NCBI RefSeq assembly: GCF_029542625.1 | Contig: NZ_CP120733.1 | Span: 558,001 to 622,000 of the forward strand | Reading direction: 5' to 3' | Source of the DNA: Tepidibacter hydrothermalis | Lineage (GTDB): Bacteria > Bacillota > Clostridia > Peptostreptococcales > Peptostreptococcaceae | DNA length: 64,000 nucleotides | Part shown: positions 1 through 9,030 of the stretch, in pieces | Layout of the letters: each line of letters opens with the position of its first letter | Position numbering within the stretch: the first letter of the stretch is position 1 | Made by a program: the position numbers and the translations under genes | Notes under the pieces: generated by a model | Databases searched by the model: none | What the model saw: only the letters and a program-made list of their open reading frames with translations | Told to the model about the DNA's origin: nothing

Positions 1-1
1 T

Positions 2-436
2 AATCTTCCTCATAATGATGTTCTAAGAGAACTTATAGCAGGAATAGAAGAAGAAGGATTAGAGGCTCGTGTAGTTAGAGTGATTAGAACATCTGATGTT
101 TCATTCATAGCTAATGATGCAGCTAAATTAAGTGGTTCAGGAATAGGGATAGGAATTCAATCAAAAGGAACAACTGTTATACATCAAAAGGATTTGCTTC
201 CTTTGAATAACTTAGAGTTATTTCCACAAGCTCCACTTATAACACTTGAAATTTTTAGATTGATAGGAAAAAATGCAGCTAAATATGCTAAAGGGGAATC
301 ACCAACACCTGTTCCAACTAAGAATGATCAAATGGCAAGACCGAAGTTTATGGCAAAAGCGGCATTACTTCATATAAAAGAAACTAAGCATGTAGAGGTA
401 GGGGCAAAACCTGTAGAAATAGAAGTTGAATTTTAA
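2..436 (+). CDS. dhaC: B12-dependent glycerol/diol dehydratase, medium subunit (5' end outside window)
   Basis: The reading frame is open from the first bases of the window, so the gene starts upstream; the internal GTG at 80 is not its start. Known role of the family: the medium (beta) subunit of the adenosylcobalamin-dependent dehydratase that turns glycerol into 3-hydroxypropionaldehyde, or 1,2-propanediol into propanal. Seen here: the conserved stretches [43 protein letters not shown] and the C-terminal [19 protein letters not shown]. The small subunit follows 21 bp downstream, then the reactivase genes and dhaT, which favours glycerol as substrate. Glycerol and propanediol dehydratases cannot be told apart from this fragment alone. 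Confidence 0.93.
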   Translation, partial: NLPHNDVLRELIAGIEEEGLEARVVRVIRTSDVSFIANDAAKLSGSGIGIGIQSKGTTVIHQKDLLPLNNLELFPQAPLITLEIFRLIGKNAAKYAKGESPTPVPTKNDQMARPKFMAKAALLHIKETKHVEVGAKPVEIEVEF

Positions 437-457
437 TTTAGAAGGGAGAACAACTTT

Positions 458-877
458 ATGGAACAAATAAAAATGAATCCGCAAGATTATCCTTTGGCTA
501 CTAAAAGACCGGAATATATTAAAACTCCAACAGGAAAAAAATTACAAGATGTAAATTTAGAAAATGTATTAAGCGGAGAAATTAAACCAGAAGACGTTAG
601 AATATCACCAGAGACATTAGAAATGCAAGCTCAAATAGCTGAGGGAATGAATAGAGATGCTATTGCTAGAAATTTTAGAAGAGCTTCAGAACTTATATCA
701 GTTCCAGACGACAGAATATTAGAAATATACAACTCGCTGAGACCTTATCGTTCTACAAAAGAAGAACTTTTAGATATAGCTAAAGAACTTGAAACTAAAT
801 ACAATGCAAAAGTAAATGCAGATTTCGTAAGAGAAGCAGCTGAGGTTTATGAGAAGAGAGAAAAATTAGCAAAATAG
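458..877 (+). CDS. dhaE: B12-dependent glycerol/diol dehydratase, small subunit
   Basis: A 139-residue small (gamma) subunit of the adenosylcobalamin-dependent dehydratase. The N-terminal motif MNPQDYPLATKRPEYIKTPTG and the mid-protein NRDAIARNFRRASELISVPDDRILEIYNSLRPYRS are typical of PduE/DhaE/GldC. The length matches the glycerol dehydratase type. The start is backed by an AGAAGGGAG ribosome site about 10 bases upstream. It lies between the medium subunit and the reactivase large subunit, the usual order of dha and pdu operons, so it should be co-translated with them and assemble into an (alpha-beta-gamma)2 complex. Confidence 0.94.
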   Translation: MEQIKMNPQDYPLATKRPEYIKTPTGKKLQDVNLENVLSGEIKPEDVRISPETLEMQAQIAEGMNRDAIARNFRRASELISVPDDRILEIYNSLRPYRSTKEELLDIAKELETKYNAKVNADFVREAAEVYEKREKLAK

Positions 878-905
878 TAGTGAGCTTTGAATAAGGAGTA
901 AATAT

Positions 906-2750
906 ATGAAGATTATTGCAGGTGTTGATATAGGAAATGCTACAACGGAAGTTGCGTTATCTAAAATGGATAATAATGGTAAAGTGGAATTTCTTTCTAG
1001 TGGAATAGTTTCGACAACAGGGATAAAAGGAACACAAGAGAATATACAAGGTGTTTTTTCTTCATTAAAACAAGCTTTATATAAAGTTTCTATGGAACTT
1101 AAAGACCTTGATTTGGTAAGAATAAATGAAGCTGCACCAGTTATAGGGGACGTAGCTATGGAAACTATAACTGAAACTATAATAACAGAATCTACTATGA
1201 TAGGACATAATCCTACTACACCAGGTGGAATAGGACTTGGAATAGGAAAAACTATATATATAGAAGATTTAGACTCGTTAAATATAGAAAATTTAAATAA
1301 AGAGGATCAATTTATAGTTTTGATATTGAGTAAGATAAATTTCTTAGAGGCTGCTATAAGGATAAATGAGGCAGTAAAAAGAGGGATAAATGTAACAGCA
1401 GCTATAGTCCAAAGAGATGATGGAGTTTTAATTAACAATAGATTAGAAAAAAAGATACCTATTGTTGATGAAGTGGTACTTCTAGAAAAAGTTCCAATAG
1501 GAATGAAAGCAGCAGTAGAGGTAGCAGAACAAGGCGGAGTAGTAGAAATTTTGTGTAACCCATATGGCATTGCAACAGTATTTGGATTAACTTCAGAAGA
1601 AACGAAACTTATAGTTCCTATATCTAGAGCACTTATAGGAAATAGATCTGCCGTAGTTATAAAAACACCTAAAGGAGATGTCCAGGAAAAAAGGATTCCA
1701 GCAGGTAAAATACATATAGATGGACTAAAGCGTAAAGAAGTGGTAGATGTTGAATATGGAGCTAAAAAAATAATGGAAGCAATTAAGCTTTGTGTTCCTG
1801 TTCAGGATATAAAAGGGGAAGCGGGTACTAATTCAGGTGGAATGCTTGAAAATGTAAGACAAATAATGGCTAAACTTACTAATCAGAATATAACTGATAT
1901 CAAGATTCAAGATCTTCTAGCAGTAGATACCTTTATACCTCAGAAGGTAAAGGGAGGTCTAGCAGAAGAATTTTCTATGGAAAATGCAGTAGGAATAGCA
2001 GCTATGGTTAAAGCTGATAAGCTTCAGATGCAAATGATTGCTGATACACTAAAGGAAAAATTAAATATAGATGTAGAGGTAGGGGGAGTAGAAGCGGATA
2101 TGGCTATAAGAGGAGCGCTAACTACCCCAGGAAGTAGCACACCTCTTGCAATACTTGATATGGGTGCTGGATCTACTGATGCATCTATAATAAATAAGCA
2201 AGAAAAAATATCTTCTATACATTTAGCTGGTGCTGGAAATATGGTAACTATGCTTATTAAGTCGGAATTAGGATTAGAAGATTTTAATTTAGCAGAAGAT
2301 ATTAAGAAATACCCTCTAGCTAAAGTGGAAAGTCTATTTCATATAAGACATGAAGATGGTACTGTAGAGTTTTTTGAAAATCCATTAGAGCCATCTGTAT
2401 TTGCAAAAGTAGTTATATTAAAAGATGGAATGCTGGTTCCAATAGATGGGAACAATTCTTTGGAAAAAATAAAGACTATAAGAAGATTTGCAAAAGAGAA
2501 AGTATTTGTTACTAATTGTCTAAGAGCATTAAGTATAGTATCTCCAACTGGGAATATTAGAGATATAGAATTTGTAGTATTAGTAGGCGGGTCATCCTTA
2601 GACTTTGAAGTACCTCAATTAGTTACAGATGCACTATCTCAGTATGGTGTAGTAGCAGGAAGAGGTAATATAAGAGGTTTAGAGGGACCTCGAAATGCAG
2701 TAGCTACAGGACTTATATTAGCTTTTAATGAAAATAGGGAAGGTAACTAA
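906..2750 (+). CDS. dhaF: Dehydratase reactivase, large subunit
   Basis: A 614-residue DdrA/GdrA/PduG-type reactivating factor. Known role: an ATP-dependent chaperone-like factor that releases damaged cobalamin from inactivated glycerol/diol dehydratase so that fresh adenosylcobalamin can bind. Seen: the N-terminal actin-like phosphate loop AGVDIGNATTEVALSK, a second ATPase signature LAILDMGAGSTDASII near residue 420, and the C-terminal VLVGGSSLDFEVPQL. The stop overlaps the next gene by one base (TAATG), so the two reactivase subunits are translationally coupled. A reactivase shows that the upstream dehydratase is the B12 enzyme and not the glycyl-radical enzyme of Clostridium butyricum. Confidence 0.95.
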   Translation: MKIIAGVDIGNATTEVALSKMDNNGKVEFLSSGIVSTTGIKGTQENIQGVFSSLKQALYKVSMELKDLDLVRINEAAPVIGDVAMETITETIITESTMIGHNPTTPGGIGLGIGKTIYIEDLDSLNIENLNKEDQFIVLILSKINFLEAAIRINEAVKRGINVTAAIVQRDDGVLINNRLEKKIPIVDEVVLLEKVPIGMKAAVEVAEQGGVVEILCNPYGIATVFGLTSEETKLIVPISRALIGNRSAVVIKTPKGDVQEKRIPAGKIHIDGLKRKEVVDVEYGAKKIMEAIKLCVPVQDIKGEAGTNSGGMLENVRQIMAKLTNQNITDIKIQDLLAVDTFIPQKVKGGLAEEFSMENAVGIAAMVKADKLQMQMIADTLKEKLNIDVEVGGVEADMAIRGALTTPGSSTPLAILDMGAGSTDASIINKQEKISSIHLAGAGNMVTMLIKSELGLEDFNLAEDIKKYPLAKVESLFHIRHEDGTVEFFENPLEPSVFAKVVILKDGMLVPIDGNNSLEKIKTIRRFAKEKVFVTNCLRALSIVSPTGNIRDIEFVVLVGGSSLDFEVPQLVTDALSQYGVVAGRGNIRGLEGPRNAVATGLILAFNENREGN

Positions 2751-3145
2751 TGAAATATTACAAGTATGAGAAACCAAGTATATATATATATCACTCCTCT
2801 GAAATAAAGGATATATCAATTTTTAATGATGTGTTGTTTGGAATAGAGGAAGAAGGTATACCTTATGAAGTTAAAGAAAAAAAAGAATCTAATTCTTTAG
2901 AATTAAGTTATAATGCTGCACAAGACTCAAGATTAGCTGTAGGTATAGGTGTTGATAAAACTGGAAATATAGCAATGACTTTCAACAAGCTTAAAAAAGG
3001 AGAAACTTTGTTTGTTACAAATTTATCATTCGGAGAAGATAATCTTAGAAGTTTAGGAGCTAATGCAGGCAGATTAGTTAAGGACATATCGTTTAAGCAA
3101 ATTTTAGAGAATGATTTATTTATAGATAAAATAGGATGTTTATGA
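2750..3145 (+). CDS. dhaG: Dehydratase reactivase, small subunit
   Basis: A 131-residue DdrB/GdrB/PduH-type small subunit of the dehydratase reactivase. The family is structurally related to the dehydratase medium subunit and swaps with it during reactivation. Visible family features are the N-terminal PSIYIYHSSE segment, FGIEEEGIPYEV, SRLAVGIGVDKTGNIAMTFNKL and the C-terminal LGANAGRLVK. Its ATG overlaps the stop of the large subunit by one base, so a 1:1 product ratio through translational coupling is expected. About 60 bp separate it from the GlcG/HbpS gene downstream. Confidence 0.92.
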   Translation: MKYYKYEKPSIYIYHSSEIKDISIFNDVLFGIEEEGIPYEVKEKKESNSLELSYNAAQDSRLAVGIGVDKTGNIAMTFNKLKKGETLFVTNLSFGEDNLRSLGANAGRLVKDISFKQILENDLFIDKIGCL

Positions 3146-3204
3146 TGGATTGTAGGTGGAACTATGATCAGATTTGAAAAAGAAAAATAAGGAGGATAAA
3201 AACT

Positions 3205-3630
3205 ATGAAAAAGTTAAACGAATTAAAAGAACTAAGCTTAGAAATAGTAAAGGAAATGGCTGCTGCAGTTGAAGAAAAAGCAGCTTGTATGAATGTACCA
3301 GTGGTATTTGCGGCAGTAGATGCAGGTGCAAACTTAATGCTTATGCACAGAATGGAAGATGCTTTTATAACAAGTGTAGATATAGCTATAAATAAAGCAT
3401 TTACTTCAGCAGCATTAAAAATAGGAACACATGAAGTAACTCCAAATATACAACCAGGAGAAAGTCTTTATGGTTTACAGTTAACTAACGATTGTAAAAT
3501 AGTTACATTTGGTGGTGGATTCCCAATAATAGTAGATGGAAAAGTTGTTGGAGCAGTTGGAGTAAGTGGTGGAACTGTGGAAGAAGATATGGCTATAGCA
3601 CAAGCTGCTTTAGATATATTTAATAAGTAG
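3205..3630 (+). CDS. GlcG/HbpS-family protein of the dha operon
   Basis: A 141-residue single-domain protein of the GlcG/HbpS (DUF336) family, also found as the C-terminal half of PduO. Seen: VPVVFAAVDAGANLMLMHRMEDAFITSV, NKAFTSAALK, the YGLQLTN stretch, and a glycine-rich end IVTFGGGFPIIVDGKVVGAVGVSGG. Known of the family: heme or corrinoid binding has been shown for some members, and such genes often accompany B12-dependent dehydratases. The PduO adenosyltransferase half is absent here, so corrinoid adenosylation must be encoded elsewhere. A GGAGG ribosome site sits 8 bases upstream. The precise function is unknown. Confidence 0.85.
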   Translation: MKKLNELKELSLEIVKEMAAAVEEKAACMNVPVVFAAVDAGANLMLMHRMEDAFITSVDIAINKAFTSAALKIGTHEVTPNIQPGESLYGLQLTNDCKIVTFGGGFPIIVDGKVVGAVGVSGGTVEEDMAIAQAALDIFNK

Positions 3631-3711
3631 TGTCTAACATAAAATAATAATTTTCCAAAAAAATTATATACATATAAAAATAAATATAAAAAACTTAGGA
3701 GGAATTGTAAG

Positions 3712-4869
3712 ATGAGAATGTATGATTATTTAGTACCAAGTGTAAACTTTATGGGAGCTGGATGTATAAATAAAGTTGGAGAAAGATGTACCATATTAGG
3801 AGGAAAAAAAGCCTTAATAGTTACAGATAAATTTTTAAGAAATATGGAAGGTGGAGCAGTTGAATTAACTGTTAAATACTTAAGTGAAGCAGGAATAGAA
3901 GTTGCATATTATGATGGAGTAGAACCAAATCCAAAGGATACAAATGTAAAGGATGGTTTAGCTATATTTAATAATGAAGGTTGTGATATGATAGTTACAG
4001 TTGGCGGTGGAAGTGCTCATGACTGTGGTAAAGGTATTGGTATCGCAGCAACTCATGAAGGAGATCTTTATGATTATGCAGGAATTGAAACTTTAACAAA
4101 TCCACTTCCTCCAATAGTTGCAGTAAACACTACAGCTGGAACAGCAAGTGAAGTTACAAGACACTGTGTTATAACTAATACAGAGAAAAAGGTTAAATTT
4201 GTTATAGTAAGTTGGAGAAACTTACCGTTAGTATCTTTCAATGATCCAATGTTAATGGTTAAAAAGCCAGCTGGATTAACTGCAGCTACAGGAATGGATG
4301 CTTTAACTCATGCAGTTGAAGCATATGTTTCAAAGGATGCTAATCCTGTAACAGATGCAGCAGCAATACAATCTATTAAATTAATATCTAAAAATTTAAG
4401 ACAAGCTGTTGCTTTAGGAGAGAATTTAGTAGCTAGAGAAAATATGGCATACGCTTCATTATTAGCAGGTATGGCATTCAATAATGCTAACTTAGGATAT
4501 GTACATGCCATGGCTCATCAATTAGGGGGATTATATGATATGCCTCATGGAGTAGCAAATGCTATGCTTCTTCCACATGTAGAAAGATATAACTTAATCT
4601 CAAACCCACAAAAATTTGCTGATATAGCAGAATTTATGGGAGAAAACATAGATGGATTATCAGTTATAGAAGCAGCTGAAAAGGCTATAGATGCTATGTT
4701 TAGACTTTCACAAGATGTTGGAATTCCAGCAAGCTTAAAAGAAATGGGAATTAAAGAAGAAGATTTTGAATATATGGCTGAAATGGCATTAAAAGATGGA
4801 AATGCATTTAGCAATCCGAGAAAAGGTAACGAAAAAGACATAGTTTCAATATTTAAAGCTGCATTTTAA
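3712..4869 (+). CDS. dhaT: 1,3-propanediol dehydrogenase
   Basis: A 385-residue iron-dependent (group III) alcohol dehydrogenase. In glycerol fermentation it reduces 3-hydroxypropionaldehyde to 1,3-propanediol with NADH and so balances redox. Seen: the N-terminal RMYDYLVPSVNFMGAGC typical of DhaT, the nucleotide motif GGGSAHD at residues 98-104, the threonine-rich TTAGTASEVTRH, and iron ligands Asp196, His200, His265 and His279 in GMDALTHAVEAYV and the HAMAHQLGG...MPHG segment. The length matches DhaT. AGGAGG lies 9 bases before the ATG. The position at the end of the dehydratase operon fixes its role better than the family does. Confidence 0.95.
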   Translation: MRMYDYLVPSVNFMGAGCINKVGERCTILGGKKALIVTDKFLRNMEGGAVELTVKYLSEAGIEVAYYDGVEPNPKDTNVKDGLAIFNNEGCDMIVTVGGGSAHDCGKGIGIAATHEGDLYDYAGIETLTNPLPPIVAVNTTAGTASEVTRHCVITNTEKKVKFVIVSWRNLPLVSFNDPMLMVKKPAGLTAATGMDALTHAVEAYVSKDANPVTDAAAIQSIKLISKNLRQAVALGENLVARENMAYASLLAGMAFNNANLGYVHAMAHQLGGLYDMPHGVANAMLLPHVERYNLISNPQKFADIAEFMGENIDGLSVIEAAEKAIDAMFRLSQDVGIPASLKEMGIKEEDFEYMAEMALKDGNAFSNPRKGNEKDIVSIFKAAF

Positions 4870-4899
4870 ATCTAACTAAAACATTATTAATTAAGTAGT

Positions 4900-5013
4900 T
4901 ATCCGAAAGCTAAAAGTTCTAAGACTTTATTCTCTCAAGGCTGGAGTTTTAGGACTTAACAGCTTCTGGATTAGCTTATTTCAAAAACTCTATCTCAATT
5001 AAGCTTTGCTTTA
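4900..5013 (-). repeat. Family A structured repeat, copy 1 (shortened, reverse)
   Basis: Reverse-orientation copy of the family A element best seen at 45663 and 52139. It keeps the second hairpin (ATCCGAAAGCTAAAAGTTCT pairing with the AACAGCTTCTGGAT side) and the distal AATTAAGCTTTGCTTTA end. It has lost the linker and one arm of the first hairpin. It fills the gap between dhaT and glpF. Confidence 0.75.
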
Positions 5014-5040
5014 TTGGGCAAAAATGAAAGGAAGACTATA

Positions 5041-5745
5041 ATGACGAATTTTTTAGCAGAAATGTTAGGAACAATGATTCTTATAATTTTAGGGGATGGA
5101 GTAGTTGCTAATGTAGTATTAAATAAAACAAAGGGTCAAAATTCTGGATGGATTGTTATATCAACAGGATGGGCTTTAGGAGTGGCTATACCAGTTTTTA
5201 TTTTTGGAACTATTAGTGGAGCACATTTTAATCCAGCTGTAACACTAGGATTGGCTACAATAGGAAAATTTTCTTGGTCGAGTGTACCAACGTATCTCTT
5301 AGCCCAATTTATAGGTGCTTTTTTAGGAGCAGTAATAGTTTGGATATTCTATAAACCGCACTTTCAAGCAACTGAGGATCAAGCTGCAAAGCTTGGTGTA
5401 TTTTGCACAGGACCAGCTATTAAAGATACGTCTTCAAATTTCATAGGAGAAGTTATTGGTACTTTTATATTAGTCTTTGGAATATTAGGAATAGGAAATA
5501 CACCTATGGTTGATGGATTACAACCTATAGTTGTAGGACTTATAGTTTGGGCAATAGGACTTACTTTAGGGGGAACAACAGGATATGCAATTAATCCTGC
5601 TAGAGATCTTGGACCACGTATAGCACACTATATTTTACCCATACATGGAAAAGGAGATTCTGACTGGGGATATGCATGGATTCCGGTAGCGGCTCCTATA
5701 GTTGGAGGGATAATAGCATCAATAAGCTACAATATAATCTTCTAA
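5041..5745 (+). CDS. glpF: Glycerol facilitator (aquaglyceroporin)
   Basis: A 234-residue MIP-family channel that should admit glycerol for the dehydratase pathway. Seen: six hydrophobic segments and both pore motifs, NPA at residues 64-66 (GAHFNPAVT) and NPARD at 183-187. The Asp after the second NPA motif marks glycerol facilitators rather than water channels. I chose the ATG at 5041 because an AAAGGAAG site lies 6 bases before it; an in-frame TTG at 5014 has no such site and overlaps the end of a repeat. The gene follows dhaT on the same strand, and a strong hairpin terminator closes the unit. Confidence 0.93.
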   Translation: MTNFLAEMLGTMILIILGDGVVANVVLNKTKGQNSGWIVISTGWALGVAIPVFIFGTISGAHFNPAVTLGLATIGKFSWSSVPTYLLAQFIGAFLGAVIVWIFYKPHFQATEDQAAKLGVFCTGPAIKDTSSNFIGEVIGTFILVFGILGIGNTPMVDGLQPIVVGLIVWAIGLTLGGTTGYAINPARDLGPRIAHYILPIHGKGDSDWGYAWIPVAAPIVGGIIASISYNIIF

Positions 5746-5788
5746 AGTTAGTTGTACAAAGTAATTATTTAGCATAAGTAATATAATC

Positions 5789-5845
5789 AGAATCTTCTTG
5801 TATATATTTTTCAGCATTGATTAAATTACAAGAAGATTCTTTTTG
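5789..5845 (+). terminator. Intrinsic terminator after glpF
   Basis: A perfect 13-bp stem (AGAATCTTCTTGT with its complement) with a 26-base loop, followed by TTTT. It ends the glycerol unit before the kinase promoter. Confidence 0.8.
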
Positions 5846-5910
5846 AATTAAGAAAATAGTTATTTCAAAGCGACCAGAAATATTAATTATATACTATTAA
5901 ATGGTATTTA

Positions 5911-5939
5911 TTGATTTTTATGTTTGTTATTAATATAAT
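5911..5939 (+). promoter_or_regulatory. Sigma-A promoter of the PocR kinase operon
   Basis: TTGATT and TATAAT separated by exactly 17 bases, 50 bp upstream of the TTG start at 5990. No other candidate of this quality is present in the gap. Confidence 0.7.
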
Positions 5940-5989
5940 TAACTTAGTACTTTACATTAATCAAAAAATTACTTACTAAGGAGAAAATA

Positions 5990-7213
5990 TTGAGTTATTT
6001 AATTGGTTTAGAAAATATTATAGATATTGAAATGTTTCAAAAAATACAGGATGATATTGCAAGTGCAACAGAATTAGCTATTATTACAGTAGATTATAGA
6101 GGAAAACCTATAACTAAACACAGTGGGCGTACTGATTTTTGTAGTATTATACGTAGTGATAGTAGACTAGGAGAATTATGCGAAAGATGCGATTCTAGAG
6201 GTGGTCTTGAGGCAGCAAGAAAAGGTGAAACATATATATATAGATGTCATATGAAGTTAGTAGATTTTGCAGTACCTATTATTGTGAGGGGGCAATATAT
6301 AGGAGCCTTAATGGCAGGGCAGGTTTTAACTGAAGAAAGTAAATTTTTAGAGCTAGAACGTGTTGTTCAAAGTGATACAGATATACAAACGGATCCAGAA
6401 CTTATTGAAATGTATAAAAAGCTACCGATTATTCCTTTTAGGAAAATTCAGTCCATTGCTAAGATGATGTTTCATATTAGTAACTATATTGTAAATGAGA
6501 GTCTTTTAAAAATAGCACAGCAGGAACTTAATGAAAAAAATATTAAGTTTATGGAGGTTGAAAAAGCTAAAATTCAAATGGAAAAAGAATTAAAATATTC
6601 ACAATTAAAGGCTTTACAATCTCAGGTTAATCCTCATTTTTTATTTAATGTATTAAATAGTATTTCTACATTGGCTTTAATTGAAAAAGCCCCAAAAACC
6701 CAGGAAGTAATCTGTAATTTAGCAGAAATTCTTAGATACACTTTAAAGAAAGTAGATAAGATGGTAGAGTTAGAAACTGAAATTAACTATGTAACTGCAT
6801 ATTTAGAGATTCAGAAAGTGAGATTTGGGACAAGATTAGAATTTTATATTGATATGGAAATAGAATGTAGAAAAGTTAAAATTCCATTTATGATTATTCA
6901 ACCTTTTGTAGAAAATGCTATAATACATGGACTAGAATTAAAAGAAGATGGTGGAAGTATAAAAATAAATATTTATAAATCAGGCAAATCTGTAGTGATA
7001 TGTATAGAAGATGATGGAATAGGAATTGAAAATAACATGCTTGAATTAATAAACTCAGGAAAAGAAGAAGATTATAGAAAAAATACTTCAAGTGGAATAG
7101 GAATCAATAATATAAAACAAAGAATGAAATATAATTATGGAGATAGGTATTCTATTAATATAACTAGCAAAATTAATAAGGGGACAGAAGTAAAAATCAT
7201 TTTACCACAATAG
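5990..7213 (+). CDS. Cytosolic PocR-domain sensor histidine kinase
   Basis: A 407-residue kinase without membrane segments. Residues about 12-165 form a PocR ligand-binding domain with cysteines 51, 64, 67 and 86 (FCSII, ELCERC, YRCHM). A coiled coil at about 175-205 leads into a LytS-like kinase core with phospho-acceptor His216 in SQVNPHFLFN, an N box near PFVENAIIHG, and ATP-lid glycines EDDGIGI and SSGIGINNI. Known of the family: PocR domains sense small diols such as 1,2- and 1,3-propanediol or glycerol. TTG start with an AAGGAG site 6 bases upstream. The response regulator follows after 20 bp. Probable role: glycerol-dependent induction of the dha genes. Confidence 0.9.
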   Translation: MSYLIGLENIIDIEMFQKIQDDIASATELAIITVDYRGKPITKHSGRTDFCSIIRSDSRLGELCERCDSRGGLEAARKGETYIYRCHMKLVDFAVPIIVRGQYIGALMAGQVLTEESKFLELERVVQSDTDIQTDPELIEMYKKLPIIPFRKIQSIAKMMFHISNYIVNESLLKIAQQELNEKNIKFMEVEKAKIQMEKELKYSQLKALQSQVNPHFLFNVLNSISTLALIEKAPKTQEVICNLAEILRYTLKKVDKMVELETEINYVTAYLEIQKVRFGTRLEFYIDMEIECRKVKIPFMIIQPFVENAIIHGLELKEDGGSIKINIYKSGKSVVICIEDDGIGIENNMLELINSGKEEDYRKNTSSGIGINNIKQRMKYNYGDRYSINITSKINKGTEVKIILPQ

Positions 7214-7233
7214 TTATAGATAGGAGATCGGAT

Positions 7234-8292
7234 ATGTATAAAATATTATTAGTAGATGATGAAATCTTAGAAATAGAAGCACTAAAAATAATGTTGGAAA
7301 AATTTAAAGATCAAGTAACAATTGTTGGAGAAGCTAAGAATGGCAGAGAGGCAATAGAGCTTAACTCAAAATTAAAGCCAGATATAATATTTATGGATGT
7401 AAAGATGCCTGGTATAGATGGAATAAAGGCTTCAAAAATTATTAAAAATCAAAATGAAGATATTGTGATCATTGTACTTACTGCATATGATGATTTTGAT
7501 TTAATCCATGAAGCTTTAACTTTGGGTGTAAAAGATTATATTTTAAAACCTGTTAAGTGCGATAATTTATTGAATGCTTTAAGTGTACAAATTAATAATT
7601 TGAAAATTAATAATAATAGAATAAAAATGAAAGAGTTATTATTAATGGATAAAATTATATCCCAGGATAAAAATGAGGCTGAAATTTTACTAAATAGCAT
7701 TATAGAAAGCTATATTATAGCTAGTAATGAAGATATTGATTATTTTAGGCATAAAATCAAGTTGATTCTAGAAAAAATGATGAAAATATCTTCTAAATTT
7801 AGATTTAAACACAATAGATTGTTAAATGAAGAAGAGTATTTACATAAACTTAACTCTCTTGAAAGTATACAATCTATTTCTGCTTATATAAATAGTTTGT
7901 TAGTATCAATATTTGAAGAAATATTAGAAAGTGATACAGAAACAAAGAAAAATGATATTGAGAAATTAAAATGTTCAAATAAGATTATAGAACCAGCTTT
8001 GAAATATATTGAAGAAAATTACAGAGAACAAATATTACTAGAAGAGGTAGCTAGTATTTCGAATATAAGTCTTTACTACTTTAGTAAACTATTTAAAAAA
8101 GAAATGGGAATGAATTTTACAACTTATGTAACTAAGTATAAAATAGAAAAAGCTAAGAAAATGCTTAAAAACACAGATATACCTATAGTAAATATAGCAT
8201 CAGAACTTGGATACTATGAATGTGGATACTTCACTAAAGTCTTCAAAAAAATAGAAGGGATAACACCTACAGAGTATAGAAATAATAATTAA
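7234..8292 (+). CDS. AraC-type response regulator paired with the PocR kinase
   Basis: A 352-residue protein with an N-terminal receiver (acidic VDDE at residues 7-10, phospho-acceptor Asp55 in IIFMDVKMPG, Lys in DYILKPV) and a C-terminal AraC/XylS double helix-turn-helix (about 250-350, with LYYFSKLFKKEMGMNFTTYV and ASELGYYECGYFTKVFKK). The middle 110 residues are an undefined helical linker. It follows the PocR kinase by 20 bp and is its natural partner. It probably activates the glycerol dehydratase operon. The last codons form one arm of the transcription terminator. Confidence 0.9.
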   Translation: MYKILLVDDEILEIEALKIMLEKFKDQVTIVGEAKNGREAIELNSKLKPDIIFMDVKMPGIDGIKASKIIKNQNEDIVIIVLTAYDDFDLIHEALTLGVKDYILKPVKCDNLLNALSVQINNLKINNNRIKMKELLLMDKIISQDKNEAEILLNSIIESYIIASNEDIDYFRHKIKLILEKMMKISSKFRFKHNRLLNEEEYLHKLNSLESIQSISAYINSLLVSIFEEILESDTETKKNDIEKLKCSNKIIEPALKYIEENYREQILLEEVASISNISLYYFSKLFKKEMGMNFTTYVTKYKIEKAKKMLKNTDIPIVNIASELGYYECGYFTKVFKKIEGITPTEYRNNN

Positions 8293-8310
8293 TCGTAGGT
8301 GTTATTTTTT
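8261..8310 (+). terminator. Terminator overlapping the regulator's 3' end
   Basis: TAACACCTAC inside the coding sequence pairs with GTAGGTGTTA after the stop (10 bp), followed by a run of eight T. Confidence 0.8.
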
Positions 8311-8334
8311 TTATTTATTTATTTATTGTTAAGC

Positions 8335-9006
8335 TTACAATTTATATGATTTTTTGAACTCTAAATATCCATTTTTTCTTAACTTACATGCAGGGCAATC
8401 TCCGCATCCATTTCCTTTAATTCCATTATAGCAAGTCAAAGTTTCATTTTTAACTATATCAAGTACCCCTAAATCATCTGCCATTTTCCAAGTCTCAGCT
8501 TTATCAATCCACATCAATGGAGTATGGATTACAAATTGGAAATCCATAGATAGATTTAATGTAACATTTAAAGATTTTATGAATACATCTCTACAGTCAG
8601 GATATCCACTAAAATCACTTTGAGATACACCAGTTATAATATGATTTGCTCCTTTTTGCTTTGCAAATATGGCAACGAAAGATAAAAACAATAGGTTTCT
8701 TCCGTCGACAAATGAATTAGGAGTTCCATCTTCTGGGGAATCTTTATCTACTTCTATGTCTGTTCTTGTTAAAGAATTTGGTGCTAATTGATTTAATAAA
8801 TTTAAATCTAGACAATGATGTTCTACATTATATTTTTTACAGATATCTTTAGCACATTCTAATTCTAGTTTGTGCTTTTGACCATAATCAAATGATACTG
8901 CTATAACTTCTTTAAATTTTTTCTTTGCCCAGAATAAGCAAGTAGTACTATCTTGACCTCCACTAAATACTACTACAGCTTTATCTTTATTTACCTCTAT
9001 ATTCAT
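8335..9006 (-). CDS. queC: 7-cyano-7-deazaguanine synthase
   Basis: A 223-residue QueC, which converts 7-carboxy-7-deazaguanine and ammonia to preQ0 with ATP. Seen: the PP-loop [10 protein letters not shown] near the N-terminus, FDYGQKH, the nucleobase-side [11 protein letters not shown], and a C-terminal zinc site made of the cysteines in [23 protein letters not shown]. It is the last gene of the preQ1-riboswitch operon, 24 bp after folE. An AAAGGTAAGG site precedes its ATG. Known pathway order: FolE, QueD, QueE, QueC. Confidence 0.96.
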   Translation of the reverse strand: MNIEVNKDKAVVVFSGGQDSTTCLFWAKKKFKEVIAVSFDYGQKHKLELECAKDICKKYNVEHHCLDLNLLNQLAPNSLTRTDIEVDKDSPEDGTPNSFVDGRNLLFLSFVAIFAKQKGANHIITGVSQSDFSGYPDCRDVFIKSLNVTLNLSMDFQFVIHTPLMWIDKAETWKMADDLGVLDIVKNETLTCYNGIKGNGCGDCPACKLRKNGYLEFKKSYKL

Positions 9007-9030
9007 ATAATATACCTTACCTTTCTGTAC

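Noticed and set aside
1307-1570. Minus-strand frame of 87 codons inside dhaF
   Set aside because: Antisense shadow of a conserved gene; no ribosome site and a composition typical of reversed codons. The same applies to the frames opposite dhaT, lpdA, ribD, OPT and feoB.
5014-5040. TTG 5014 as the glpF start
   Set aside because: It has no ribosome site and adds nine polar residues; ATG 5041 has AAAGGAAG at good spacing.
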